Assembly: GCA_030066795.1 (NCBI GenBank)
Contig: JASJAW010000009.1
Coordinates: 48,319 to 112,318, forward strand
Origin: Dinoroseobacter sp.
Lineage (GTDB): Bacteria > Pseudomonadota > Alphaproteobacteria > Rhodobacterales > Rhodobacteraceae
Direction of reading: 5' to 3'
Length of the DNA: 64,000 bases
Shown: positions 8,163 to 16,494 of the stretch, in pieces
Layout of the letters: every line of letters begins with the position of its first letter
Numbering within the stretch: position 1 is the stretch's first letter
Made by a program: the position numbers and the translations under genes
The notes under the pieces: generated by a model
Databases searched by the model: none
What the model saw: only the letters and a program-made list of their open reading frames with translations
Told to the model about the DNA's origin: nothing

Positions 8163-10144
8163 TTGTCGAGCTTGGACATTTCGCGCTGTGGTTGGCTCTG
8201 GCCGCAACCTTGATACAGGCAACCGTTCCACTCTGGGGGGCGATTATGGATCACCCGGCTGCCATGCGTGTGGGCGACACCGCCGCGCAGGTGCAGTTTT
8301 TCGCAACGACAGGCGCCTTTGCGGCACTCACCTATGCCTTTGTTGTTTCAGACTTTTCTGTTCTACTGGTTGCATTGAATTCGCACTCGATGAAACCCAT
8401 GCTCTATAAGGTGACGGGCGTCTGGGCGAACCACGAAGGTTCGATGTTGTTGTGGGTGCTTATGCTGGCACTTTTTGGCGCCCTGATTGCCGCTTTCGGA
8501 CGTGGAGTTCCGGCTGCGATGCGCGCCTGCGTGCTGGCGGTCCAAGCCATGATCGGGGTCGGATTCTTTTTGTTCATTCTTCTGACGTCGAACCCGTTCA
8601 CCCGCGTGGACCGGCCGCCGCTTGACGGACAAGGCATGAACCCGCTCCTGCAGGATCCCGGTGTCGCGTTCCACCCGCCGCTCCTCTACTTGGGTTACGT
8701 TGGCTTCTCGACTGCGTTTTCTTTTGCCGTTGCCGCATTAATCCTTGGCCGCGTTGATCCCGCATGGGCACGCTGGATTCGTCCTTGGGTCCTGATTGCC
8801 TGGTCTGCACTGACCGCGGGAATCGCATTGGGGTCGTGGTGGGCTTATTACGAGCTGGGCTGGGGCGGCTTCTGGTTTTGGGACCCGGTGGAAAACGCCT
8901 CCTTCATGCCGTGGCTGATCGGCACCGCCCTGCTGCATTCCGCTATTGTGGTCGAGAAACGCGCGAGCCTGATGAAATGGACGATACTTCTGGCGATCCT
9001 GACCTTTTCTATGTCGCTGATCGGAACCTTCCTCGTCCGGTCGGGCATTCTCACCTCGGTCCATGCCTTCGCAACCGACCCGGAACGTGGCGTGTTCATC
9101 CTGCTGTTGCTCGCGATCGCTATCGGCGGCGCGCTGACGCTCTTTGCATGGCGCGCTAACGCAATCCGCGATGGCGGCGTCTTTGCCGTCTGGTCGCGTG
9201 AGACCGGGCTTCTGGCCAACAATGTCCTGCTGGCGGCCTGCACCGGAGTGGTGTTCGTCGGAACGCTCTATCCGCTGGTGCTGGAGCTGGTCACCGGAGA
9301 CAAGATCTCGGTCGGTGCCCCCTATTTTAACCAGACCTTCCTGCCGATCTTTGCGATCGTGATGCTGGTCGCGGGGGTTGGTCCTTTCCTGAGTTGGAAG
9401 CGCGCGCGCAAGGCAGATGTTCTAAGACGTGTCGCCCGCGTGAGCGCGATTGCTGTCGCAGCCACGTTTATCGCTGCTGCGCTTTTTGGGCTACGCGACC
9501 CGGTGGGCCTGTTCGGAGTTTTCATGGCAACCTGGCTGGCTTTCGCCACGCTCGAGGATCTGGGGCGCCGCATTGGCCTACCAAAGACGGCGATCCCTAC
9601 TGCGCTTCGGCGCGCACTCGGGCTGCCCCGCTCGGCGTGGGGGCTCTATTTCGGGCATCTCGGCCTCGCCATCGCCGCAGCCGGCGTCGTGGCCGTATCG
9701 GTCTGGAGCGTGGAGGAAATCCGGATTGTAGACCCCGGCTCCAAGCTGGAGGTCGGGCCCTATGCCTTCGAACTCATGGATATTGAGAATACCACCGGCC
9801 CGAATTACCAGACCTCGATCGCCGCCGTGCGTGTGACCCGCGATGACGCGCTGGCCGCCATGCTGTTCCCGGAGCGGCGCTGGTACCCGGTTGAGCGCAA
9901 ACCGACGACCGAGGCGGGCATCCGCACCCTGTGGCATGGGGACCTATATGCGGTGCTTGGGGATCCGGACGGCACCGGGCGGTACGTCATGCGCTATTAC
10001 TACAACCCCGGGGTACCCTGGATGTGGTTTGGCGCGCTGCTGATTTCCCTGTCCGCGCTCATCTCGGTTACTGACCGGCGACTGCGGGTCGGAGCGCCGA
10101 CCGGCAGAGAAATGACGGCCGGATCCGTCCAGCCCGCGGAATAG
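8159..10144 (+). CDS. ccmF: Heme lyase subunit CcmF/NrfE family
   Basis: A 661-residue polytopic inner-membrane protein of the CcmF family, which together with CcmH ligates heme to apocytochrome c in the periplasm. Many transmembrane helices are visible. The tryptophan-rich WWD signature is at about residues 226-252, followed by DPVENASFMPW. Conserved periplasmic His residues include the one in the FHPPLLYLG region (about 172). The signature reads WGGFWFWDP, with Phe238 where the family usually has Trp. It overlaps the FNR-type regulator gene by 4 bp and precedes ccmH by 9 bp. Its position opposite a twelve-heme cytochrome suggests a dedicated NrfE-like role in addition to any housekeeping copy elsewhere. 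Confidence 0.9.
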   Translation: MIVELGHFALWLALAATLIQATVPLWGAIMDHPAAMRVGDTAAQVQFFATTGAFAALTYAFVVSDFSVLLVALNSHSMKPMLYKVTGVWANHEGSMLLWVLMLALFGALIAAFGRGVPAAMRACVLAVQAMIGVGFFLFILLTSNPFTRVDRPPLDGQGMNPLLQDPGVAFHPPLLYLGYVGFSTAFSFAVAALILGRVDPAWARWIRPWVLIAWSALTAGIALGSWWAYYELGWGGFWFWDPVENASFMPWLIGTALLHSAIVVEKRASLMKWTILLAILTFSMSLIGTFLVRSGILTSVHAFATDPERGVFILLLLAIAIGGALTLFAWRANAIRDGGVFAVWSRETGLLANNVLLAACTGVVFVGTLYPLVLELVTGDKISVGAPYFNQTFLPIFAIVMLVAGVGPFLSWKRARKADVLRRVARVSAIAVAATFIAAALFGLRDPVGLFGVFMATWLAFATLEDLGRRIGLPKTAIPTALRRALGLPRSAWGLYFGHLGLAIAAAGVVAVSVWSVEEIRIVDPGSKLEVGPYAFELMDIENTTGPNYQTSIAAVRVTRDDALAAMLFPERRWYPVERKPTTEAGIRTLWHGDLYAVLGDPDGTGRYVMRYYYNPGVPWMWFGALLISLSALISVTDRRLRVGAPTGREMTAGSVQPAE

Positions 10145-10153
10145 GAACACGCT

Positions 10154-10567
10154 ATGAAACGCTTTGCCCTGATTTTCGCTTTGATCCTGGCGACCCCGGC
10201 CAGCGCAATCGTCCCAGGTGAAATGTTCGACGACCCAATCGAAGAAGCCAGAGCGCGCGAAATCGGGCGACAGTTAAGGTGCGTGGTCTGCCAGAACCAG
10301 TCGATTTTCGACAGTAACGCAGGTCTCGCGCATGATCTGCGCGTCGTCGTGCGGGAACGGATGGTGGCAGGCGACAGTGACGAAGAGATCCTCGCTTACG
10401 TCCAGCATCGGTTCGGTGACTATGTGCTGCTGAACCCGCCTGTCGACACCCACACCTATGTTCTCTGGTCTGCGCCGATCGCCTTCCTTTTTCTGGGCGG
10501 ATTGGGCGCTGCACTGTACCTGCGCGCGCAGGCCAGCCGCCCCGAAGATGAGGAGGCCTTGTCATGA
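10154..10567 (+). CDS. ccmH: Cytochrome c-type biogenesis protein CcmH (thiol reductant subunit)
   Basis: A 137-residue membrane-anchored periplasmic protein. It has a signal peptide (about 1-18, ATPASA), then the LRCVVCQNQSI motif with redox Cys43 and Cys46 that reduces the apocytochrome CXXCH thiols, and a single C-terminal transmembrane helix (about 105-127). Length and layout match the short CcmH/CcmL/NrfF form. The GAGG region and TCATGA overlap couple it to the following ccmI. It acts with CcmF in heme ligation. Confidence 0.92.
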   Translation: MKRFALIFALILATPASAIVPGEMFDDPIEEARAREIGRQLRCVVCQNQSIFDSNAGLAHDLRVVVRERMVAGDSDEEILAYVQHRFGDYVLLNPPVDTHTYVLWSAPIAFLFLGGLGAALYLRAQASRPEDEEALS

Positions 10568-11949
10568 TCTGGCTTGTTTTTGCCACCATAGCCTTTGTCG
10601 CCGCCGGCTGGATCGCCCTACCGTTCTTACGCGGACGCGTAATGGAGGACAGCGGAGGAGATGCCACCATCTCAATCTATGCCGACCAGATTGACGAGGT
10701 GGACCGCGATCTTCGGGATGGCCTGATCAGCGAAGAAGAGGCCCGCGCCGCGGTGACGGAGATCGAAAAACGCAGGACCACTTTCGCGCGCAACCTGCCC
10801 TCGGGTTTTTCCGTGTCTCACCGAGCGGTAGGCGCAGGCGCAATTTCCATTATCGTGGTGGTCGCTGCCGCCCTGGGCGGCTACGCGAAATTCGGCGCGC
10901 CTGATGTTGCGGACTTGCCGCTGGAGGCACGCAATCAGGAACTGTTGGAGCGCCGTGCGGAAGCTGGTGACATGACCAGCAAAATCAAGCTGCTGATCCA
11001 AAAAACCGAAGCCGAACCAGAGGATTTCGAAAACTGGTGGACTCTCGCACGCTCCTACGCCGCGATTGGCGATAATGCGAATTCAGCGGAGGCTTACCGC
11101 CGCGCAGTGCTCCTTGACGACAGCCCCGGCGTTCAGTCGGCCTATGCAGAGGCGATGACACTTGCGAACGGCAACAAAGTGCCTGATGGAGCTGAGCTGA
11201 TCTTCAGCCAGGTAGCGCGCGAAGTGAACGACCCTAGGGCTCTGTACTATCTTGCTCTGGCTCGTGCGCAGCGTCAGGACTTTGAGGGTGCGATCGCCGA
11301 CTGGTCCGCCCTTGCGCAGGCCTCGGACCCGAACGCACCGTGGATGGCCTTGGTTCGGCGTGACATCACGAATATGGCGCGGTTCCTGAAAGTTGAGGTC
11401 GCTGATTATCTCCCTGATGCCAGCCCAGCCGAAATCGCAGCGGCAGAAGGCACGCAGCACGGACCGCAGGATCTCGATGCCATTCGCGCGAAGCTAACAG
11501 CAGACCCCATGGATCACGCTGCTTGGATCGCTCTGGCACGCGGCGAAGTGGCCGCTGGAAATCCTGATGCCGCTGCGGCGGCGATGGCTGAAGCACGTGT
11601 GCATTTTCGCGCCGCGCCGTTTGTCCTCAACAAATTCGACGAGACTGAACGCGCTTTGGGGCTCGACCTCGTAGCCGCCCCACCGGCACCGCGTGGACCG
11701 ACCAAGGACGATGTAGCAGCTGCGTCGCAACTCTCTGAGGCCGAACGCGCCGACATGATCGAAGGCATGGTTGCAGGCTTGGCGGCACGCCTCGAAGAAC
11801 ACCCCAACGACCCCGATGGATGGGTCATGTTGATCCGGTCGTACAGAACTCTTGGAAAAGAGGAAAAAGCAGCCGAAGCGTTGAAACGTGTAAACGAGCT
11901 CTACGCGGATCAATCGGACTTGCGCGCCGAGATCATGAGCTCGCTTTAG
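10564..11949 (+). CDS. ccmI: Cytochrome c biogenesis apocytochrome chaperone CcmI
   Basis: A 461-residue CcmI/CycH-type protein. It has an N-terminal transmembrane helix (about 2-20), a short loop with acidic heptads, a second transmembrane helix (about 92-112), and a long periplasmic part with TPR-like helical pairs (for example 150-260 and 290-450) that bind the C-terminus of apocytochromes. It starts inside the ccmH stop (ATGA) and ends 17 bp inside the convergent LacI-family gene. With ccmF and ccmH it forms an NrfEFG-like heme ligation set. Having all three next to a multiheme cytochrome, without the heme-export genes ccmABCDE, is the pattern of a substrate-dedicated lyase. Confidence 0.9.
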   Translation: MIWLVFATIAFVAAGWIALPFLRGRVMEDSGGDATISIYADQIDEVDRDLRDGLISEEEARAAVTEIEKRRTTFARNLPSGFSVSHRAVGAGAISIIVVVAAALGGYAKFGAPDVADLPLEARNQELLERRAEAGDMTSKIKLLIQKTEAEPEDFENWWTLARSYAAIGDNANSAEAYRRAVLLDDSPGVQSAYAEAMTLANGNKVPDGAELIFSQVAREVNDPRALYYLALARAQRQDFEGAIADWSALAQASDPNAPWMALVRRDITNMARFLKVEVADYLPDASPAEIAAAEGTQHGPQDLDAIRAKLTADPMDHAAWIALARGEVAAGNPDAAAAAMAEARVHFRAAPFVLNKFDETERALGLDLVAAPPAPRGPTKDDVAAASQLSEAERADMIEGMVAGLAARLEEHPNDPDGWVMLIRSYRTLGKEEKAAEALKRVNELYADQSDLRAEIMSSL

Positions 11950-13012
11950 GCACCGGACCGAGCGAGGCCCGTTCCATAATCGTGGTTGCCAGTGGGAGGC
12001 CATGCGCCGCGGTTTCGCCCTTCAACAAGGCGGCAATAGCCTGGGCCGCTTGCCGCCCCATGTCGCGATGCGGAACGTGTACTGTGGTCAAAGCAGGTCT
12101 TACAATCCGGGCAATCTCGATATCGTCAAAACCTGTCACCGACACATCGTCTGGCACCGAAAGGCCTATTTCGCTTGCCCGTCCAAGTGCCCCAACCGCC
12201 AAAACATCGTTTCCGCAGAAAACCGCCGTGGGCCTCGGCTTTGCCGACATCAACTCATCCATTGCACTGGCACCATTCTCAATTGAGTAAGGCGTCTCAA
12301 TAACGCGAATATCCTGCGGCTCCAGCCCCCTGTCGGCTGCCGAGTCAAGAACTGCGCGGACCCGGTCACGGGCACGGTCATTATCCGCTTGCGGCGCAGA
12401 GATGATGGCGACGTCCTTATGCCCATGATTGAACACGCGATCAGCCAAAGCCCGCATGGCAGTGTAGTTGTCAAACCCCACGGCGATGTGGCGTGGGTCC
12501 TCCTTCTGTGACCAGGCAATTACGTAAGGTGTCCCACGCTGTTCGAGATGCGCGTAGACCGATGCGGGCCGGTCGAAGCCGATTAACAAGAGCGCATCAG
12601 CGCCGCGGGCAAGCAGCGTACGGATTTGTTCCTCTTCCAGATCGGGACGATAGGAAGAACTTGCCACCAGCATGGTCAAGCCATGCTCCGCAAGTTCTTC
12701 CTGAAAAGCCTGAAGACCGCGTGCGAAGATCGCGTTTTCCATCGTTGGAATGATCGCACCGATCGTATTTGTACGCTTGGCCGCAAGCGCACGCGCACCA
12801 AAATTAGGCGCGTATCCCAACTCCCGGACCACGGAAAGTACGCGCTCTCTGGTGCGTGCGGTGACCTGTTCTGGAGAGTTCAGACAACGGGACACTGTAG
12901 CAGTCGAAACTCCCGCGGCCGCTGCCACATCCTGCAAAGTTGGTTGCGCCGAGCCCGCTTTTTGCGAAGCCCGCGCACGGGGTTGCAGCGATGTTTTTCG
13001 CGTTTGTGCCAT
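11933..13012 (-). CDS. LacI family transcriptional regulator
   Basis: A 359-residue LacI/GalR-type repressor. After a basic 24-residue extension, the HTH begins TLQDVAAAAGVSTATVSRCLN (about 25-45), with a hinge near 75-85. The periplasmic-binding-protein-like effector domain covers about 88-350 and includes the typical DDVSVTGFDDIEIA segment. It faces the TRAP/sulfonate genes across a 143-bp region that contains a perfect LacI-type palindrome. The expected role is repression of the sulfonate operon, relieved by a pathway intermediate. Its 3' end overlaps ccmI by 17 bp on the opposite strand. Role assigned from family and context. Confidence 0.92.
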   Translation of the reverse strand: MAQTRKTSLQPRARASQKAGSAQPTLQDVAAAAGVSTATVSRCLNSPEQVTARTRERVLSVVRELGYAPNFGARALAAKRTNTIGAIIPTMENAIFARGLQAFQEELAEHGLTMLVASSSYRPDLEEEQIRTLLARGADALLLIGFDRPASVYAHLEQRGTPYVIAWSQKEDPRHIAVGFDNYTAMRALADRVFNHGHKDVAIISAPQADNDRARDRVRAVLDSAADRGLEPQDIRVIETPYSIENGASAMDELMSAKPRPTAVFCGNDVLAVGALGRASEIGLSVPDDVSVTGFDDIEIARIVRPALTTVHVPHRDMGRQAAQAIAALLKGETAAHGLPLATTIMERASLGPVPKASS

Positions 13013-13106
13013 ACCAGTCCCGGCGTTGTGCAGACCTGCAGCTTATTCCCAAGTCTCTGATCAGGAAAGGCCCGCCGCGCATAATGTAAGTCCTTGCCAG
13101 AATATT

Positions 13107-13120
13107 TGTAAGCGCTTACA
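13107..13120. promoter_or_regulatory. LacI-family operator TGTAAGCGCTTACA
   Basis: A perfect 14-bp palindrome with the central CG typical of LacI/GalR operators. It lies 95 bp before the LacI-type gene and 36 bp before the first gene of the TRAP operon, which is well placed for repression of both. The 9-bp core AAGCGCTTA recurs before the ABC transporter at 22589-22597. Confidence 0.8.
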
Positions 13121-13155
13121 TTTATCTCGAATCGATGTGCTTGGGAGGGCTAGCG

Positions 13156-13356
13156 ATGTATCTAGGTGCTGCTATCGTCTTTTTTGGCATTTACGTTACC
13201 AACGTCTTCCTTGGCGCCACTTCGAGTTCCGCCTTCATGGGCGATGTCGCAGAAATGCTGACACTCTTCGTGGCTGCGATCTTCTTTACGATCGCAATCC
13301 TGAGACGTGAAGCCGCCGCAAAATCACAAAAAGAAACCCAGAATAACGAGCCATAA
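13156..13356 (+). CDS. Small two-helix membrane protein at the head of the TRAP operon
   Basis: A 66-residue protein with two predicted transmembrane helices (about 4-22 and 32-51) and a charged C-terminal tail (RREAAAKSQKE...). The ATG at 13156 is preferred to the earlier in-frame start at 13135 because GGGAGGG lies 6 bp before it. It begins 36 bp after the LacI-type operator and ends 11 bp before the TRAP binding-protein gene, so it is the first gene of the transport and catabolic operon. I do not recognise a characterised family; it may be an accessory to the TRAP membrane subunits. Existence is well supported by context, function unknown. Confidence 0.65.
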   Translation: MYLGAAIVFFGIYVTNVFLGATSSSAFMGDVAEMLTLFVAAIFFTIAILRREAAAKSQKETQNNEP

Positions 13357-13367
13357 GGGAGGATAAT

Positions 13368-14516
13368 ATGGATCGTGAAAAGCAAGAGATCGCGTCAGTT
13401 GAAAGACGCAATTTCCTGAAACTGGCAGGCACCGGCAGCTTCACTGCTGCAGTTGTTGCCGGCGCAGCAGGCATGCTCTGGTCTGACGCCGCCGTTGCCC
13501 AAACCGCGAAGGAAGAACGGGATCGCGAGGCGGCAGCCGATCACACAATGACGCTTGCCACAGCCTATGTTCTGGGAGCGTCGCGCAGCTATCCGATCAT
13601 GCAGCTCGACCTGAAAGAGAACATTCAGAACGCGACAAACGGGAAGGTATACGTCAAACTTGCTCCGGGTGGACAGCTTGGCGCTGGCGGTGCGCTCGTG
13701 CAAGCAGTGCAGGGCGGGACAATTCAGTGTGCGCAGCACTCTTTGTCCAACTTTGCCCCGTTCGCCAGCGCTGTTGACCTGATCAACATGCCGTACTTCT
13801 GCGGCGCCAATCAGCGTTTTGTGAACCTCGTGACCTCGGATGCATGGAAAGCCGAAGTACACCCCAAAGTCGAAGCGGCCGGCTTCAAGGCGCTGTTCTA
13901 CATTGTTATCGATCCTCGGGTCGTAGCGCTGCGCGCCGGCGGAGGTGGCCCGGTTCTGACACCTTCCGATCTGGAAGGCGTGAAATTCCGGGTTCCAGGC
14001 TCGAAGATGCTTCAGCAGTACTACCGCATGGTGGGCGCAAACCCGACCCCGGTTGCGTGGGGCGAAACCCCATCTGCAATCAAACAAGGCGTTGCCGACG
14101 CACTCGATCCCTCGGTTGGTGCACTTTTTGTCTTCGGTTTCAAAGACATCCTGAGCCACGTAACCTTCACCCAAGCGGTTCCGGACAGTCAGGTCTATTC
14201 GATGAACCTGGAATGGTTCAATTCGCTCCCCGGCGATGTGCAGGAAGGCATCGAATTCGCGGGCGAGCTGACCTCTCACCAGAACCTCGCCAAGGTGCCC
14301 TCGGCACGCGCCTACGCGATGGCCGAACTGGCCAAAGCCAATGTGGAATTCCACTCACTCAGCGACGACCAGCTGGCACAGTGGAAAGAAGCAGGCGGTT
14401 TCCAGCGGTCCGAATGGGATGAGTTCAAAGTTGAGCTCGCAGGTTCAATGGACACGTTTACCAAGCTTGAAGAAGCGGCAGGCACCAGAGGCAAGTACTT
14501 CGTACACGACGCCTAA
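13368..14516 (+). CDS. TRAP transporter solute-binding protein, DctP type
   Basis: A 382-residue periplasmic binding protein. The N-terminus has a twin-arginine signal (ERRNFLKLAG, Arg13-Arg14) with a hydrophobic stretch and AVAQT cleavage region, so it is probably exported folded by Tat. The mature domain is DctP-like, with the GGQLGAGG region and KFRVPGSKM (the conserved substrate-carboxylate Arg region) at about 204-212. GGGAGG precedes the ATG. It is followed by DctQ and DctM subunits and by sulfonate-catabolic genes, so the probable ligand is 2,3-dihydroxypropane-1-sulfonate or sulfolactate (the HpsKLM/TauKLM type of system). The ligand is inferred from context. Confidence 0.9.
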   Translation: MDREKQEIASVERRNFLKLAGTGSFTAAVVAGAAGMLWSDAAVAQTAKEERDREAAADHTMTLATAYVLGASRSYPIMQLDLKENIQNATNGKVYVKLAPGGQLGAGGALVQAVQGGTIQCAQHSLSNFAPFASAVDLINMPYFCGANQRFVNLVTSDAWKAEVHPKVEAAGFKALFYIVIDPRVVALRAGGGGPVLTPSDLEGVKFRVPGSKMLQQYYRMVGANPTPVAWGETPSAIKQGVADALDPSVGALFVFGFKDILSHVTFTQAVPDSQVYSMNLEWFNSLPGDVQEGIEFAGELTSHQNLAKVPSARAYAMAELAKANVEFHSLSDDQLAQWKEAGGFQRSEWDEFKVELAGSMDTFTKLEEAAGTRGKYFVHDA

Positions 14517-14529
14517 AGGCGCCATCCCT

Positions 14530-14602
14530 TGGCGGAGCGCTTCGAGCGCGAGGAGCTCCGCCACTCCAAAACAAACTAACCGGCGGCCGGACAAGGCCGC
14601 CG
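14530..14602 (+). promoter_or_regulatory. Two GC-rich hairpins between TRAP binding-protein and membrane genes
   Basis: Hairpin one pairs 14530-14538 (TGGCGGAGC) with 14555-14563. Hairpin two pairs 14581-14588 (CGGCGGCC) with 14595-14602. Neither is followed by a T-run. In the 111-bp gap after the binding-protein gene, they probably stabilise its mRNA or cause partial termination, so that more binding protein than membrane subunit is made. Confidence 0.5.
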
Positions 14603-14627
14603 ACCGCCCCGATATTGGGAGGCGCAA

Positions 14628-15143
14628 ATGCACCCTATTCTGAAGAGCCTGAACGAAAATGCAGAGCGATGGTTGCTGCTGATGTTCTACGTGATGTTGG
14701 TGGCCACGATGTTCATCGAAGTGTTGCGGCGAGAGGTTCTTTCATATTCTTCCATCTGGGGCGAAGAGATCGTCCGTTACTCATTCATCTACCTTGCATG
14801 GATCGGTGCAGCGGCCGCTGTGAAAGAGCGTGGACATATCCGCATCGACGTCATCCTGCAGTATGTTGGACGTCGCACAAAAGCGGTGCTCTATATCTTC
14901 GGCGATATCGTGATGTTCGCGGTCGCAGTGATCGCGGTCATCTACTCGCTCGAAGTCGTTCACGTTGCGTGGAAATTCGGGTCAGTCACTGACGGTCTGC
15001 GGATCAGCCGAGTCTGGTTCCTTATGGCTGTGCCGCTGGGTTTTAGCCTCGTACTGCTCCGTCTCGTTCAATCGTTCCTCCGCGATGTAGCGGACCTTCG
15101 TGCCGGTCGTCCGGTCTACGAAGGCGACAAGCTTTTCGACTAG
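14628..15143 (+). CDS. TRAP transporter small permease subunit, DctQ type
   Basis: A 171-residue membrane protein with four predicted transmembrane helices (about 15-37, 50-68, 88-112 and 128-150), the normal DctQ length and topology. The E-E-I-x-R-Y segment (about 46-51) and RGHIRIDV (about 68-75) match the family. GGGAGG before the ATG fixes the start. The large DctM subunit follows after 12 bp. It acts as scaffold for the sodium-driven transporter in the inner membrane. Confidence 0.9.
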   Translation: MHPILKSLNENAERWLLLMFYVMLVATMFIEVLRREVLSYSSIWGEEIVRYSFIYLAWIGAAAAVKERGHIRIDVILQYVGRRTKAVLYIFGDIVMFAVAVIAVIYSLEVVHVAWKFGSVTDGLRISRVWFLMAVPLGFSLVLLRLVQSFLRDVADLRAGRPVYEGDKLFD

Positions 15144-15155
15144 GGGGACAGACAC

Positions 15156-16484
15156 ATGCTTTGGAACCAACTCGACCAAACCGTCATACTGGGCTGGGAC
15201 TTCTATGGTCCAGTTATCATGTTCGTTGTGCTCGTCGCTCTGGCCGTTCCGGTCTGGGCCGCGATCGGCGCTGCAGCCATTACCATGCTGGTATGGTCCG
15301 GCGCACTTCCGCTGGGCCTTGTCGGTGAGAAGCTCTTTTCCGGTATCGACTTTTTCGCGCTGACCGCGGTGCCACTCTTTATCCTGACCGGAGACGCTCT
15401 TGTTCGAACCGGCCTGTCGCGGAAATTCCTAGACGTTGCTGAGGCGCTCACGCAATTCGCGAAAGGCGGCTTCGGTTCTGCTACGGTTCTGGTTTGCGGA
15501 ATGTTCGCCGCAATTTCCGGCTCGGACGCGGCTGGTGCCGCAGCTGTCGGCCGGATGACCATCGATCGACTGGTAGAATCAGGTTATCCCCGCCCCTACG
15601 CTTGTGCGCTCGTCGCAGCGGGCGCCTGCACGGGGATCCTTATCCCGCCTTCTATCGCCTATATCATCATAGGCCTTGTTCTCGGCATATCCGCCTCGAC
15701 GTTGTTCCTCGCGGCCTTGATCCCGGGGTTGGCGATCCTGCTGTCCATTCTTGCCACCAACATCATCATGAACCGGCTCTATGGCTGGGAAGGTGGCGGT
15801 AACATCAGCATGGGAGAGTATTTCTCAAGGCTGGGCACAGCACTGAAATCCGGGTGGTATGCATTCCTTGTGCCAGGGATCATCTTCTACGGCATCTTCT
15901 CGGGCCGGCTTACTCCAACCGAAGCGGGTGCGACCGCAGTCGTTGTGACCATCATCATGGGGTTTGTCCTGGGAACTCTTAAGCTCAGCGATTTCCCGGC
16001 AATGCTGGTCAGCTCGGCTAAAGTGAACGGGGTTATCCTGCCGATTATCGCCTTCTCTGCGCCATTGGCCGAAGCTTTGGCTATTATTGGGGTTCCGCAA
16101 GGTTTTGTGGCCGCAGCCAGTTCGGTCAGCGAAGAGCCATGGGTGCTGATCCTGATGATGATGGGCATCTTGATCGCCTCAGGCTGCGTTATGGAAACCA
16201 CACCCAATATCGTGATCCTTGCGCCGATCCTGAAGCCTTTGGCCGACAGCATTGGCATGAACGACATCCAGTTCTGTGTAATGATGATCACCGCGCTGGG
16301 TGTTGGATTTATTACACCACCGCTTGGGCTGAATTTGTTTGTGGTGTCCGGACTAACCGGAGAGTCGATCTTAAAGATCGCCTATCGCGCAGTCCCCTTC
16401 GTGTTGTTCATGCTGATTGTGACACTGTTCATCGCCTATGTACCGGCGATCTCAACCGCACTCCTTCCGGATATCTACAAGTAG
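15156..16484 (+). CDS. TRAP transporter large permease subunit, DctM type
   Basis: A 442-residue polytopic protein with about twelve membrane segments, the transport-channel subunit of a TRAP system. Family signatures include the FALTAVPLFILTG segment (about 66-78), GSGSDAAGAAAVG-like and ACTGILIPPSI motifs in the first half, and TPPLGLNLFV near residue 390. Length is normal. It forms one operon with the binding protein and small subunit upstream and with hpsN, which begins 10 bp after its stop. The substrate is inferred to be a C3 sulfonate. Confidence 0.92.
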   Translation: MLWNQLDQTVILGWDFYGPVIMFVVLVALAVPVWAAIGAAAITMLVWSGALPLGLVGEKLFSGIDFFALTAVPLFILTGDALVRTGLSRKFLDVAEALTQFAKGGFGSATVLVCGMFAAISGSDAAGAAAVGRMTIDRLVESGYPRPYACALVAAGACTGILIPPSIAYIIIGLVLGISASTLFLAALIPGLAILLSILATNIIMNRLYGWEGGGNISMGEYFSRLGTALKSGWYAFLVPGIIFYGIFSGRLTPTEAGATAVVVTIIMGFVLGTLKLSDFPAMLVSSAKVNGVILPIIAFSAPLAEALAIIGVPQGFVAAASSVSEEPWVLILMMMGILIASGCVMETTPNIVILAPILKPLADSIGMNDIQFCVMMITALGVGFITPPLGLNLFVVSGLTGESILKIAYRAVPFVLFMLIVTLFIAYVPAISTALLPDIYK

Positions 16485-16494
16485 GATCTGACCG

